From Acidobacteria bacterium RIFCSPLOWO2_12_FULL_66_21 (lineage in GTDB: Bacteria; Acidobacteriota; Vicinamibacteria; Vicinamibacterales; 2-12-FULL-66-21): a stretch of 64,000 nucleotides of DNA. Below the pieces are notes generated by a model. That model was not told where the DNA came from and made no database searches. It was given only the letters and a program-made list of their open reading frames with translations. Of this stretch, positions 46,704 to 55,998 are shown in pieces. The stretch is from contig MELC01000071.1 in the NCBI GenBank assembly GCA_001767455.1, forward strand, positions 64,503 through 128,502, written 5' to 3'. The number at the start of each line of letters is the position of its first letter. Within the stretch, counting starts at the first letter, position 1. Both the position numbers and the translations under genes were made by a program.

Positions 46704-49700
46704 TTAGGACACGCCGCTTAAGCTTGGCGTATGGTTCGTCGCGAGCTTGGCAGGTCTATTTGGGCCGGTCGTGGTCCCGTGAGCCCCCACACGTCCCCTG
46801 CCAACGGAGCCCCACGTCGGCTTGATCCACAGCTCCCAGAACAGCTCCCGCTCTGTGTACGCGATCCGGAGCCCGTCGGGACTCAGTGATCCGATACCTA
46901 GCGCGCCGGTGAAGGCGAAATGCGTGTCGCGAGGCTCGCCGCCTTTCGCCGCAATCCGCCAAAGCGCGAACGAGGGGGTGACCGGGCCCGTCCATTGGGT
47001 GAAGAGGATGTCCTGGCCGTCGGGTGTCCACAGTTGAAACCGCAGATCGTTCGGGGATGTGACACGCAGCAACTCGCGAGGCGTGCCGCCGATCGTCTGG
47101 ACCTCGAGCGTCACTGTCTCGCTTCCCTGGGGGCCGGTTCGTCCAACGAACGCGACGGCGCGCCCGTCGGGGGAAATGTCGAACGGTCCGACGCTCGACC
47201 TGGCGCCTCTCGCGACCGCAATCCTCTCGTCGCCGCCCGACAGATCGTGCGCGACAATCCCGCGCGAATCCACATAGAACAAATCGCGGCCATCGGGTGA
47301 GCATTGAAAGTGCGGGGGATTTTGATTGGTCCACACGACGACTGTCGTCTCGCTCGTCCGCACGTCCACCCGGAAAAGGCCCGAACGCTGCGAGTCGAGG
47401 TCCATGGCTTTGACAATCACGCTCCTCGCGTCGGCTGACCATTCGGCCGCATAGCCGCTCAACCCCAGCCGGCGCGGCGTGAGGAAACGCTCGGCGCCGG
47501 TCGCGAGATCCCGAACGGTGAGCGTCATGATGGGGTTGAACCCGGGCACAGGATTTGGCTGCTCGGTGTAGAACACGATCGACGCGCCGTCCGGCGACCA
47601 CACCGGTACGCGGTGCCGGCCGATATTGGTGGCGGAAATCCTCGACGGGGCGCCGCGGACGACGTCGCCCGTCAGATCGATTGACGCCGTGTAAGCCTCG
47701 GATGAGCCAGAAAGGACCATATAGAAGAGCGCCCCGTCGTCGGTGAGCCCCATGCCGCTCGGCGGTCCGAGATTCGTGAGAACCGGAAACGGATCGCCCT
47801 GCGGAACGCCCTCGACGACCGAGAGCATCCACGCATCCTGCGACTCACGCACCTTCGTCGACTCGCGCAGGAAGAGCACGCCGTTCCCGTCCGCCGTCCA
47901 TGCCGGAACGCGATCGTACGGATACGGGCTTTCGGCCTCGCCGGCGACGAGCAGCCGTGGCGGCGAGCCGTCGATGCCGACGACGAAGAGGTCCTCCCGC
48001 GGAGGCTGTGAATCCGAGCGGAGGCGATAGACGACGAAGCGCCCGTTCGGCGAGAGTCTCGCATTCGATGGCGCCCACTTGGCGAATGTGTGCAGGAGAC
48101 GCGGCGCGCCGCCGCTCGCGGGCACCAGCGCGAGGTCGGCGGTTCCGTCCTGTTGATCGAGACGGCACAGGATGTTCTGCTCGTCGCGCGACCAATCGAG
48201 CGGAACCGGTTTGTAGCCGGTCTGGCGCGGGACGATGACATTCGGCCACGTGCCGTCGGCGTTCACGACGCGCAGCTCCCATCCTCCCGCGGCGGTCGAC
48301 AGCGCGTAGGCGACGCGATTGCCGCGTGGCGACATGACCGGAGACACGAGCGTGTCGCCCGCCTCCTTTTCGATCGCGCGACGCGCGCGGCCGCCCGTCA
48401 ACTCCCAAATCTGCAGGTCGCCTTTCTCGTCGACGTACGGAAAATAGCGCGCGTCGCGAGACGGGCGGCCCAGCCAGCGCTGCGGGACACGGATCCTTCG
48501 CTCCGTTGGCTGTGCGCCGGGTTCAGCGACTGACGGCGACGGAGCCCGAGGTGGCGGCCCCGCTGGTGTAACGGGCAGCGGCGTGGGCGAGGACGGCTCC
48601 GCCGGTCGCGGAGCCGCAGCGATCGGTGAGGGTAAGGTCTGCGTTGGCGCGGCGCTGGGGGGTTCAGGCGTCCGCCAGCGGCTTCGCGCGCCGCCGACAT
48701 CGAGGAGGAAGGCCCCCGCGAAGAGGGCCACGATGGCCGCGAGCCACACAGCGCCCTGTCGAAGACCGATGTTGGCCGCCGGCCGTTGGGGCGCGACCGC
48801 GCGTGCGCTGGTCGCGACAGGGATGATCGCCAACGCACTGTGCGCCTGCTTCAGCGCGGCCTCGAAAGCACCGGCACTTTCGTACCGCGCTGATGGATCG
48901 GCCGCGAGCGCCCGCTCGACGACGTCGACGAACGCGTGGGGCAGGTCCGCGCGTGCGTCGCGGAGCAGTGTCCTGCGCCTCGCGCGGTGCGCCTCGCGCA
49001 CCTCGTCTAGCGTGGTGCCACTCACCGGATACGCGCCGGTGACCAGGTGGTACAGCAGCACGCCAAGGCTGTAGATGTCTGTCCGCGGTGTCGCTTCGCC
49101 CCCCTGCCAGGCTTCCGGCGCGAGGTAGAGCGGGGTCCCGGTCAAGTCTCCGCCCAGCGCCATCGCTCCGGACATCCGTCCTTTGCCGGCGCCGAGGTCC
49201 ATGAGCACGATCCGGCCGCCCTCCTCGCGCATCACGTTCTGCGCCTTGATGTCGCGATGCAGCAGACCCGCCTGGTGCACCGCGGCGAGCGCCCGGCAGA
49301 GATCGATGCCGATGGCGCTCGCTTCGTCAGCGCTGAACGGACCCTGCTGACCGACGAGATGCGCGAGCGTATGGCCGTGGATGAACTCGGTCCAGATGCC
49401 GACGTGTCCGTCGAGCCGCTCGGCCCCGTGGACCGTGACGACGTTCGGATGGCGCACCTTCGCCAGGAGCCGCGCTTCGCCGATGACGGAGGAGCCCTCG
49501 CCAAGCCCCGACGTTTCGCGATCGCGCAACAGCTTGACCGCGACCTCGCGATCGAGGCGCGTGTCCCACGCGCGGAAGACCTCCGCAAACGATCCCCGGC
49601 CGACGTGTTCCAGAAGCGTGAGAGGGCCCCAACTTGGAGGCCGACCGAGTGCAGACTCGATCGGGGGCCGCTCCAACTCGGTCCCGCTCGACGAGCTCGA

Positions 49701-49916
49701 CAAGCTCGACAAGGAGGATGCGGCCGCCGGATCGGGAGACTCCTGGAGCGTGCGATGAAACGTGGAGATTTGATTGACGACGTGCAGCTCCCGCGCGATG
49801 GCCCGAAAGCCCGGCTCGTCACGATGGGATTCGAGGCTGTCCCAGTCCACGCTCTCGTGGTCGGCGAGCGCGCGCAGGATGCCAAGAAGACTTGGATCGC
49901 GCGGCACGTCGGTCAT
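46704..49916 (-). CDS. Membrane Ser/Thr protein kinase with C-terminal WD40/TolB-like propeller
   Basis: 1070 residues. The kinase domain (about 98-360) has P-loop HVGRGSFAEV, Lys128 in AVKLL, HRDIKAQN with Asp222, DLG in place of DFG (Asp240) and APEAW. A helix at about 388-408 (AVWLAAIVALFAGAFLLDVG) is followed by a Pro-rich spacer and a propeller (about 470-1040) with PD40/TolB-type blades (SPDGASIVFYTEQPN, SPDGRAVAFVGRTGP, TPDGQDILFTQWTG). It should phosphorylate cytoplasmic targets in response to an external signal. Its ATG overlaps the stop of the ECF sigma gene (ATGA), so the pair is one operon. Confidence 0.94.
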   Translation of the reverse strand: MTDVPRDPSLLGILRALADHESVDWDSLESHRDEPGFRAIARELHVVNQISTFHRTLQESPDPAAASSLSSLSSSSSGTELERPPIESALGRPPSWGPLTLLEHVGRGSFAEVFRAWDTRLDREVAVKLLRDRETSGLGEGSSVIGEARLLAKVRHPNVVTVHGAERLDGHVGIWTEFIHGHTLAHLVGQQGPFSADEASAIGIDLCRALAAVHQAGLLHRDIKAQNVMREEGGRIVLMDLGAGKGRMSGAMALGGDLTGTPLYLAPEAWQGGEATPRTDIYSLGVLLYHLVTGAYPVSGTTLDEVREAHRARRRTLLRDARADLPHAFVDVVERALAADPSARYESAGAFEAALKQAHSALAIIPVATSARAVAPQRPAANIGLRQGAVWLAAIVALFAGAFLLDVGGARSRWRTPEPPSAAPTQTLPSPIAAAPRPAEPSSPTPLPVTPAGPPPRAPSPSVAEPGAQPTERRIRVPQRWLGRPSRDARYFPYVDEKGDLQIWELTGGRARRAIEKEAGDTLVSPVMSPRGNRVAYALSTAAGGWELRVVNADGTWPNVIVPRQTGYKPVPLDWSRDEQNILCRLDQQDGTADLALVPASGGAPRLLHTFAKWAPSNARLSPNGRFVVYRLRSDSQPPREDLFVVGIDGSPPRLLVAGEAESPYPYDRVPAWTADGNGVLFLRESTKVRESQDAWMLSVVEGVPQGDPFPVLTNLGPPSGMGLTDDGALFYMVLSGSSEAYTASIDLTGDVVRGAPSRISATNIGRHRVPVWSPDGASIVFYTEQPNPVPGFNPIMTLTVRDLATGAERFLTPRRLGLSGYAAEWSADARSVIVKAMDLDSQRSGLFRVDVRTSETTVVVWTNQNPPHFQCSPDGRDLFYVDSRGIVAHDLSGGDERIAVARGARSSVGPFDISPDGRAVAFVGRTGPQGSETVTLEVQTIGGTPRELLRVTSPNDLRFQLWTPDGQDILFTQWTGPVTPSFALWRIAAKGGEPRDTHFAFTGALGIGSLSPDGLRIAYTERELFWELWIKPTWGSVGRGRVGAHGTTTGPNRPAKLATNHTPSLSGVS

Positions 49917-50488
49917 TCGCGGACAGGCTGGGACGGCGTGTTCATTTCCTTGGCAAGGCGGTACAGCGCCCGTTCGACGGCCATGCGCGCCGCGTTCGCT
50001 GAAGGCTTGTCGAGCGCGCCGGCCAGCTCTTCGTTCGTCAGGCCCAACTCCACGTGTCCCACGATCGCCTCTCGATCCTGCGGGCGAAGCCGGGCCAGCG
50101 CCGCCTCGTAACGCTCCAGCGCCTCGCGTCCGACGGCTGCCTCGAGCGGCGACGGCCCCGCATCGCTCATCTGACTGTCGAGCGATCCGGTCTCGGGCCG
50201 CCGGCCGGCCCGGCGGATCTCCTGTCGAATCCGGTTCAACAGCACCTGCCGCAGGTAAGCCTGGAGCGCGCCCTCGCCGCGGACTTCGAACTTCTCGATC
50301 TTCTTAAATGCCTGAACGACCGTTTCCTGCACAAGGTCGTGGGTATCGGCCAGATCGCGCGCCCATCCTGGCAGCCGGCCCGTGGCCCATCGCTGCAGAC
50401 GCGGCAGAAACCGGGCGATGAGCGCATTGAGCGCCTCGGCATCGCCGGCCTGCGCTCGCGCGAGCAGGGTCAGGGTCGAGTCGACCAT
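49913..50488 (-). CDS. RNA polymerase sigma factor, ECF type, partner of the kinase
   Basis: 191 residues. Region 2 (about 20-90: FLPRLQRWATGRLPGWARDL, DLVQETVVQAFKKIEKF, ALQAYLRQVLLNRIRQEIRR) and region 4 (about 130-180: RLRPQDREAIVGHVELGLTN, SANAARMAVERALYRLAKEM). This is the ECF subgroup encoded with Ser/Thr kinases in Acidobacteria and Planctomycetes, where the kinase replaces an anti-sigma factor. It overlaps the kinase gene by 4 bp. It diverges from the secreted-protein cluster at 50666-55702, whose duplicated leader may be its target; that link is inference. Confidence 0.92.
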   Translation of the reverse strand: MVDSTLTLLARAQAGDAEALNALIARFLPRLQRWATGRLPGWARDLADTHDLVQETVVQAFKKIEKFEVRGEGALQAYLRQVLLNRIRQEIRRAGRRPETGSLDSQMSDAGPSPLEAAVGREALERYEAALARLRPQDREAIVGHVELGLTNEELAGALDKPSANAARMAVERALYRLAKEMNTPSQPVRE

Positions 50489-50531
50489 TCAGTGGGCACC
50501 TGGGAGCCGTCATGGTAGCTCGGATGGGCAC

Positions 50532-50665
50532 CTGTGCAAAACGCGGCAGATCGGCATTTCAGGTAAACGAGCCCATCGCAGATCCGATCGAATGTGCCTT
50601 CCGGTGCGTTCCCCGCACGTGATGGGCGCAGCGATTGGGATCGCGACCACTGAGGAGGAACCCCC
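50532..50665 (+). promoter_or_regulatory. Duplicated leader, copy 1
   Basis: CTGTGCAAAACG, GATCGGCATTTCAGGTAA, CGAGCCCATCGC and GATCGCGACCACTGAGGAGG are shared, in order, with 52637-52711. This copy has about 70 extra bases in the middle (near 50585-50640). It ends in the strong Shine-Dalgarno GAGGAGGA before the GTG start. Conservation of promoter, leader and signal peptide in both genes points to duplication of a whole 5' expression module. Confidence 0.7.
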
Positions 50666-51079
50666 GTGACGGTCCATCGACATTGCCTGGCGGAACTGAG
50701 ATCCACCTGCCGATCGCTTCGCGCGACGTTTTGCACCCTGTTCGTGGCGGCAGCGGTCGCCGGTGCGCTGCTACTCGTTGCGCCGCTGAACAACGAGGCC
50801 GCCGCACAGGCCGGAAGCTCGTCACGCGCCAGCCGCTTGACCTTACGGGATGCGTGCGGGTGGCAGGGTGCGGGACGAAACGTTTGGCTGCAGAACACCC
50901 GACGAAACCGGGGGGTTCTGTCCACGGTTCGGGAGACTTGCAATTGCGGAAGAGACCGCTGGAGCCGAACCCAATCGTACGAGTTAGCGCCTGGGGCTGA
51001 AATGCGAATCGGATGCACTCGGGGAGACACCTCGGTGGAGTACTTCAGCCACATCATCACGGGAGAAAAACAACGATGA
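50666..51079 (+). CDS. Small secreted cysteine-containing protein, unknown function
   Basis: 137 residues from the GTG at 50666, after GAGGAGGA. Signal peptide about 1-48 with a long basic n-region (MTVHRHCLAELRSTCRSLRA) and hydrophobic core (FVAAAVAGALLLVAPL). The mature part is about 90 residues, basic, with cysteines in DACGWQG, RETCNCGRD and RIGCTRGD, probably two disulfides. No family recognised. The first about 45 codons are nearly identical to those of the GloVer gene at 52712, so the signal peptide was shared by duplication. Confidence 0.7.
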   Translation: MTVHRHCLAELRSTCRSLRATFCTLFVAAAVAGALLLVAPLNNEAAAQAGSSSRASRLTLRDACGWQGAGRNVWLQNTRRNRGVLSTVRETCNCGRDRWSRTQSYELAPGAEMRIGCTRGDTSVEYFSHIITGEKQR

Positions 51080-51180
51080 GGATCGTTCGGTCTCTTTCCG
51101 GCGCCATCTAAACCGTGTCGATGCGTGAAGACGCGTTTGGTGTGCTCCAGAGTCGTACTAGGATTTGAATGGAGGTCTGT

Positions 51181-52413
51181 ATGCGCATCGTCTCAACCGC
51201 TGCGTTGCTGTTAAGCGTCTGGTTGCCATCCTCAGCTATCGCGCAAATGGCGAAGGTCCAGCAAACCCCGACTGCCGCATCGCAAGAGCTTTCCGAACCG
51301 GCGTCACTGGTTGCCAGGCTCGCTGCGCGCAATCCGCAGACCGAAAAAACGTGGCTGATCCCGGCTCGCAGGGTTCGAGACAGCGCGATCGTCCAACGGT
51401 ATGAGTTCTCCGTATTCCATGCCACTCGCGAGTGCGCTCTCCTCAAGGGAAGGGGAACGTCTAAGATAAGTAGCAAAATACGAAAACAAGGGAACGAGGA
51501 CCTCCACATCTGCGTCATATGTCGCTTTACCGAACGACAGCTCGCCTCCGGTGATTTATGGCACCTCTCTGCAGGAGATCGCCTTAGCGGCGTTAAGCAC
51601 CGCGCTTACTACGAAGCGCACCCGCAGGAGGTCGTCCGAGAGTTGCAGGCCAATCCAGCGCTACTCACTTACAACTTATTTCACTCCTCTCGCACATGCC
51701 CGTTGCTATCAAACCGCATTGTTACTAAGGCGAAGGCAAAGGACTATCACACTTCCAGCCGCTATTTGTGTCCAGAGTGTCTTCCGAATCGCACGAGCGC
51801 TTCTCTGCCGTCTGAGCTTTTTGCTGTGGACTATATGGCGGAGTACCGGCAAAGAAACGGACTGCCGGAACCGCAACGTGCGGACCATCTCACCATCCTT
51901 GCAACCACTCTCGGGACACTTGCCGGCGTGTTGGCTGGCGGGTCGGTGCCCGCCAATACTGAACCCACGAAGCGGCCGACATCACCCGCACCGCCGAGTC
52001 ATACCCCGCGCCCGGCACCAGCGGCTTCTGCTCGGCCCTCGTACGGTAGCGCACGTTGGCAACCGTCCTCGCGCGTCACCCTCCCAATCGGGCAGGTCGT
52101 TCAGGTGCGGGCAATAACGCGGGATGGCGCGGACGCCGGTTATATCAACATGACGCTATCCCCATTTCAACAGTCGCAATTCAGCAGCACTGCGCAGATC
52201 AGCGTGTTTATCGGAAATACCACCGATCCGTCCTATAACTGCACCCTGACGATTGACGGCGTGTTCTACATAGATGGACGAGCCAAGGGGTTTTTTTGGG
52301 GTTCGGATACGTTGCCGATGCAGACCTTCAAGGGCGCGAAACAGCTGAGCGTGGGAACCACACCGCGACTGGTCGAAGTCGAGCTCGGCGGAGCCCCGAT
52401 TACATGCAGGTAA
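51181..52413 (+). CDS. Secreted protein with two paired cysteine motifs, unknown function
   Basis: 410 residues from the ATG at 51181, with GGAGG 5 bp upstream. Signal peptide about 1-22 (RIVSTAALLLSVWLPSSAIA). Residues about 75-215 hold a duplicated motif: FHATRECALLKGRG followed by ICVIC, and FHSSRTCPLLSNR followed by CPEC, about 85 residues apart, each suited to a zinc or disulfide knuckle. A weak helix (about 245-262, ILATTLGTLAGVLAGG) and Pro-rich linker precede a C-terminal beta domain (about 295-410) with SYNCTLTIDGVFYIDGRA. AT content is higher and codon use less GC-biased than in its neighbours, consistent with transfer. I do not recognise the family. Confidence 0.68.
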   Translation: MRIVSTAALLLSVWLPSSAIAQMAKVQQTPTAASQELSEPASLVARLAARNPQTEKTWLIPARRVRDSAIVQRYEFSVFHATRECALLKGRGTSKISSKIRKQGNEDLHICVICRFTERQLASGDLWHLSAGDRLSGVKHRAYYEAHPQEVVRELQANPALLTYNLFHSSRTCPLLSNRIVTKAKAKDYHTSSRYLCPECLPNRTSASLPSELFAVDYMAEYRQRNGLPEPQRADHLTILATTLGTLAGVLAGGSVPANTEPTKRPTSPAPPSHTPRPAPAASARPSYGSARWQPSSRVTLPIGQVVQVRAITRDGADAGYINMTLSPFQQSQFSSTAQISVFIGNTTDPSYNCTLTIDGVFYIDGRAKGFFWGSDTLPMQTFKGAKQLSVGTTPRLVEVELGGAPITCR

Positions 52414-52636
52414 ACACGTCCACGTGCATGCCATCGAGCAGTGCCCGTAAGTTCGCAGCGACGTGCTGCAGCGCGACATCGACCACACGATCAGCGGCCT
52501 TAGGCTGACCACGAGACGTCACGCCCCGCGCGGGCTTCCGAGCCGTGAGCGTCTCGACCGAGCGCTACCAGCACACCTGCGGATGATCCCTCCGAGGAGA
52601 CCATTGGCGGCGAGATCGTCGCCCGTCACGGAGATG

Positions 52637-52711
52637 CTGTGCAAAACGAGGCGGATCGGCATTTCAGGTAAGCGAGCCCATCGCCGATCGCGACCACTGA
52701 GGAGGAATCCC
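52637..52711 (+). promoter_or_regulatory. Duplicated leader, copy 2
   Basis: Compact version of the leader at 50532-50665 (CTGTGCAAAACG ... GATCGGCATTTCAGGTAA ... GCGAGCCCATCGC ... ACCACTGAGGAGGA), ending at the GTG of the GloVer gene. The preceding part of the gap (52414-52636) shows no gene or repeat. Confidence 0.7.
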
Positions 52712-55702
52712 GTGACGGTCCATGTACATTGCCTTGCGGAACTGAGATCGACGTTCCGCGCGACGTTTTGCGCCTTGTTCGTGGCAGCGGTCGCCGGTGC
52801 GCTGCTGCCGGCGTCCGTCGAAGCGCAGACGTACGAAGTCCTTCACGGCTTCAGTGTCGAGGGCGGCAGTCCGCGTGGGGCGCTTCTCCTCGCCGCAGAC
52901 GGGAGTCTCTACGGCACAACCGAATCTGGCGGGCGATTCGGCCTCGGTTCGGTGTTCGTTCTCAGACCGAACGGAGTTGGCTTCGATTTCTCCACCGTGT
53001 ACGAGTTCTCTGGCGCCGATGGCGCAGGGCCATCGGCCGGGCTCGCACAAGGCGTCGACGGGGCATTCTTCGGGACAACGGCCTTCGGCGGGAGCGCTGG
53101 CGCCGGAACTGTCTTCCGGATCGACAGCTCCGGCTCGCTGACGTCACTTCACCACTTTGCCGTCAGTGACGGCAGGCAGCCAGGCGCCCTTGTCCAAGGC
53201 AGTGATGGCAACTTCTATGGGACGACGCTCCAAGGTGGCACGAACGGCTGGGGCACGGCGTTTCGCATCAACAGCGCGGGCTCGCTGATGACGCTTCACA
53301 GTTTCACGAACGGCGCCGACGGAGTGTCCCCAGGCGGTCTTGTCCGAGGCAACGATGGAAACTTCTACGGGACGGCGGGCTATGGCGTGAGCAGCTGCAT
53401 CTGCGGGGTGATCTTCCGGATCGATGGGTTGGGCTCGCTCACCACGCTGCACACCTTCACAGGCTTCGACGGCTCCCAGCCTGTCGGGCTCATCCAGGGC
53501 AGCGATGGGTACTTCTACGGAACCACGTACTGGGACCGCGTGAATGGCTGGGGCACGATCTTCCGGATGGACACCTCAGGCTCGCTGACGACGCTTCACC
53601 AATTCACCTTGAGTGACGGAGTCAATCCGCTTGCCGGGCTTCTTGAGGGTAGCGACGGAAGCCTCTATGGCACGACAACCTCGGGGGGAGCCAACGGAGC
53701 CGGGACGATCTTCAAGATTGATCGCTCCGGCTCGCTGACAGTGCTCCACAGTTTCTTACGTAGCAACGACGGCTGGCAGCCCAGGGGCGAACTCATTCAA
53801 GGCTCCGATGGAAGCGTCTTCGGAACAAGCTATTACGGCGGAGGGAGCGAACTAGGGACGGTCTTCCGGATCGACGCGTCCGGCTTCACGACACTTCACA
53901 CCTTCACGAACAGCGACGGCTTTGATCCCTATGCCGGGGTCATCCAGGGTAACGACGGGGACCTCTACGGAACAACCATCAAGGGTGGAGCGAGCGGCAA
54001 CGGGACCGTCTTTCGGACCAGCGTCGTCGGTTCACTGATGACGCTTCACAGTTTCGGCAGTGAGCCCACGGATCCGTATTCGTATTCCGGACTCGTACAG
54101 GGCAGCGACGGCGGCTTCTACGGGACCACGGTAATCTTCGGAGACTACGACGCCGGGACCGTCTTTCGGATCGACAGTTCCGGCTCCCTGACGACGCTTC
54201 ACAGCTTTGCTTGGGACTCCAGCGATGGCGCTCATCCTGTTGCCGGGCTCGTCGAAGGCAGCGACGGGAACTTCTACGGAATGACGAAGGAGGGTGGGAC
54301 CGGCTACGTCGGGACGATCTTCCGGATCGACAGGTCGGGCCTACTGACGACGATTCACACCTTCACTGGAGACGAAGTAGACGGTGCGTTGCCAGTGGCC
54401 AGGCTGATCCAGGGCAGCGATGGCAGCTTCTACGGGACGACTCCTGGTTTCGGGTCGAGCAACCGCGGGAGAGTCTTCCGGGTGGACACCGCCGGCTCGC
54501 TGACGACGCTTAACACATTCACCGGAAGCGACGGCGGGTATCCCGTCGCAGGGCTCGTCCAAAGCAGCGACGGGAGCTTCTACGGGACGACGTCCGGCTT
54601 TGACATGGCCGAGTCTGGGAATGGAGCCATCCCCAGCGCCGAGACGGGCACCGTCTTCCGGATCGACACATCCGGCGTGCTGACGACGCTTCACCGCTTC
54701 TCCGGCACCGACGGTGGATATCCCACGGCCGGCCTCGTCAATGGAAGCGACGGCAACTTCTACGGGACGACGTCGCTGGGTGGGGCGAACGGGTACGGGA
54801 CGGTCTTCCGGATCAACTCTGTCGGCTCGCTGACGACGCTGCACCACTTCACCGGCAGCGACGGCGCGAATCCCTCGGCCGGACTCGTTCAAGGCAGCGA
54901 CGGGCGTCTCTACGGAACCACACGGGCGGGGGGTCCATACAACGGTGGCGTCGTCTTCGGTCTGACGCTTCCACCGAACACCCCTGCCGGATCGAATGTG
55001 CCTGTGCAAGACAGCAGCGCGCCGACCGTGCAGCTCACGTTCGACAGCGTGGCCACAGGCGGCACCACGACTGTGGTACCGATCGATCCAGCCACGGCGG
55101 GCGATGTGCCCGGAGGATTTGCGATCGTCGGGAGTGTCGCCTACCAGATACAGACAACCGCTGTCTTTGCGGGGCCGGTCACAATTGCGTTCATCGTGCC
55201 TGACCCCATCACCGAGGCGGATTTCAACAGTCTCGTCGTCCTGCACAACGAGAACGGCGTGCTCGTCGACGTGACGGCCGCCTCGCCGGCGCGCAACTAC
55301 GCCACGCGAACGATCTACGCGGTCACCAGCTCGTTCAGTCCGTTCTACATGGCTCGAACCGGACCTCACATCTCGACGCTGTTCGACCAGACGAAGGCAT
55401 ACAAGAGCGGCAGCACGGTGCCGATCAAATTGCGGCTGTTGAGCGCCTCCAACGCGAACATCTCGTCGCCGTCCACTGCGCTGACGGTGCGACACCTCAG
55501 TCGGATAGGCGGAAACACGTCGAATGTCGTTCTCGATTCAGGTCACGCGAACCCTGACGGCAACTTCAGATACGACGCCACGCTCGGCGGGTACATCTTC
55601 AACCTGAGCACGAAGGGGCTCACGCCAGGCACCTGGGTCCTGAGCTTCTCCGTCGGCGGCGACGGTTCGTTCGTGTACCTGGTGGGTTTCGACGTGAAGT
55701 AA
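52712..55702 (+). CDS. Secreted GloVer-repeat protein (choice-of-anchor tandem repeat type)
   Basis: 996 residues from the GTG at 52712. Signal peptide about 1-34 (ATFCALFVAAVAGALLPASV). Residues about 36-760 contain 14 tandem repeats of about 50 residues with the consensus GTVFRIDSSGSLTTLHSF and GLVQGSDGNFYGTTxxGG, the GloVer repeat. A C-terminal region (about 765-996) has Ig-like or bacterial adhesin-like strands (PTVQLTFDSVATGGTTTV, STVPIKLRLLSASNANISSP, TWVLSFSVGGDGSFVYLVGF). A propeller-type surface protein is likely; biological role unknown. It shares its leader and signal peptide with the gene at 50666. Confidence 0.88.
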   Translation: MTVHVHCLAELRSTFRATFCALFVAAVAGALLPASVEAQTYEVLHGFSVEGGSPRGALLLAADGSLYGTTESGGRFGLGSVFVLRPNGVGFDFSTVYEFSGADGAGPSAGLAQGVDGAFFGTTAFGGSAGAGTVFRIDSSGSLTSLHHFAVSDGRQPGALVQGSDGNFYGTTLQGGTNGWGTAFRINSAGSLMTLHSFTNGADGVSPGGLVRGNDGNFYGTAGYGVSSCICGVIFRIDGLGSLTTLHTFTGFDGSQPVGLIQGSDGYFYGTTYWDRVNGWGTIFRMDTSGSLTTLHQFTLSDGVNPLAGLLEGSDGSLYGTTTSGGANGAGTIFKIDRSGSLTVLHSFLRSNDGWQPRGELIQGSDGSVFGTSYYGGGSELGTVFRIDASGFTTLHTFTNSDGFDPYAGVIQGNDGDLYGTTIKGGASGNGTVFRTSVVGSLMTLHSFGSEPTDPYSYSGLVQGSDGGFYGTTVIFGDYDAGTVFRIDSSGSLTTLHSFAWDSSDGAHPVAGLVEGSDGNFYGMTKEGGTGYVGTIFRIDRSGLLTTIHTFTGDEVDGALPVARLIQGSDGSFYGTTPGFGSSNRGRVFRVDTAGSLTTLNTFTGSDGGYPVAGLVQSSDGSFYGTTSGFDMAESGNGAIPSAETGTVFRIDTSGVLTTLHRFSGTDGGYPTAGLVNGSDGNFYGTTSLGGANGYGTVFRINSVGSLTTLHHFTGSDGANPSAGLVQGSDGRLYGTTRAGGPYNGGVVFGLTLPPNTPAGSNVPVQDSSAPTVQLTFDSVATGGTTTVVPIDPATAGDVPGGFAIVGSVAYQIQTTAVFAGPVTIAFIVPDPITEADFNSLVVLHNENGVLVDVTAASPARNYATRTIYAVTSSFSPFYMARTGPHISTLFDQTKAYKSGSTVPIKLRLLSASNANISSPSTALTVRHLSRIGGNTSNVVLDSGHANPDGNFRYDATLGGYIFNLSTKGLTPGTWVLSFSVGGDGSFVYLVGFDVK

Positions 55703-55716
55703 CGATCGCAGAAGCG

Positions 55717-55991
55717 TCAGTGCATCTCCACGGCGCACGTGCCGAGGCCGCCGCGAAAGTAGTTGAACTGCACGTTCGGGTTGTCGTCGGTGCTCTGGCG
55801 CCACGCTTCCACGTACTCGAGCGCCTCGGCCAGATAGAACTCCTCGAGCGTGTCGTACAGCACGACGGTGAAGCCCGGGCGCGAGAGCCGCGTCAGGTCG
55901 CGCGGCATCAGGGGGGCGCCTCCGCGATCACATCCGCGTCGAGCGTCGTGTAGTCCCACCAGCCGGGCGCGATGGAGCTGAGCTTGCGCAT
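55717..55991 (-). pseudogene. Frameshifted 5' fragment of a sugar-phosphate isomerase/deaminase-like gene
   Basis: The frame from the ATG at 55989-55991 gives MRKLSSIAPGWWDYTTLDAD and stops at a TGA after a run of six C (about 55914). Shifting frame continues it as MPRDLTRLSRPGFTVVLYDT, LEEFYLAEALEYVEAWRQST, then stops at 55717. This N-terminal pattern reminds me of glucosamine-6-phosphate deaminase-like genes found next to PIG-L deacetylases, with the catalytic part missing. The gene sits 7 bp after the PIG-L stop with a Shine-Dalgarno (AAGGA), so it was once co-translated. The family call is tentative; the frame break is clear. Confidence 0.5.
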
Positions 55992-55998
55992 GACGTCC

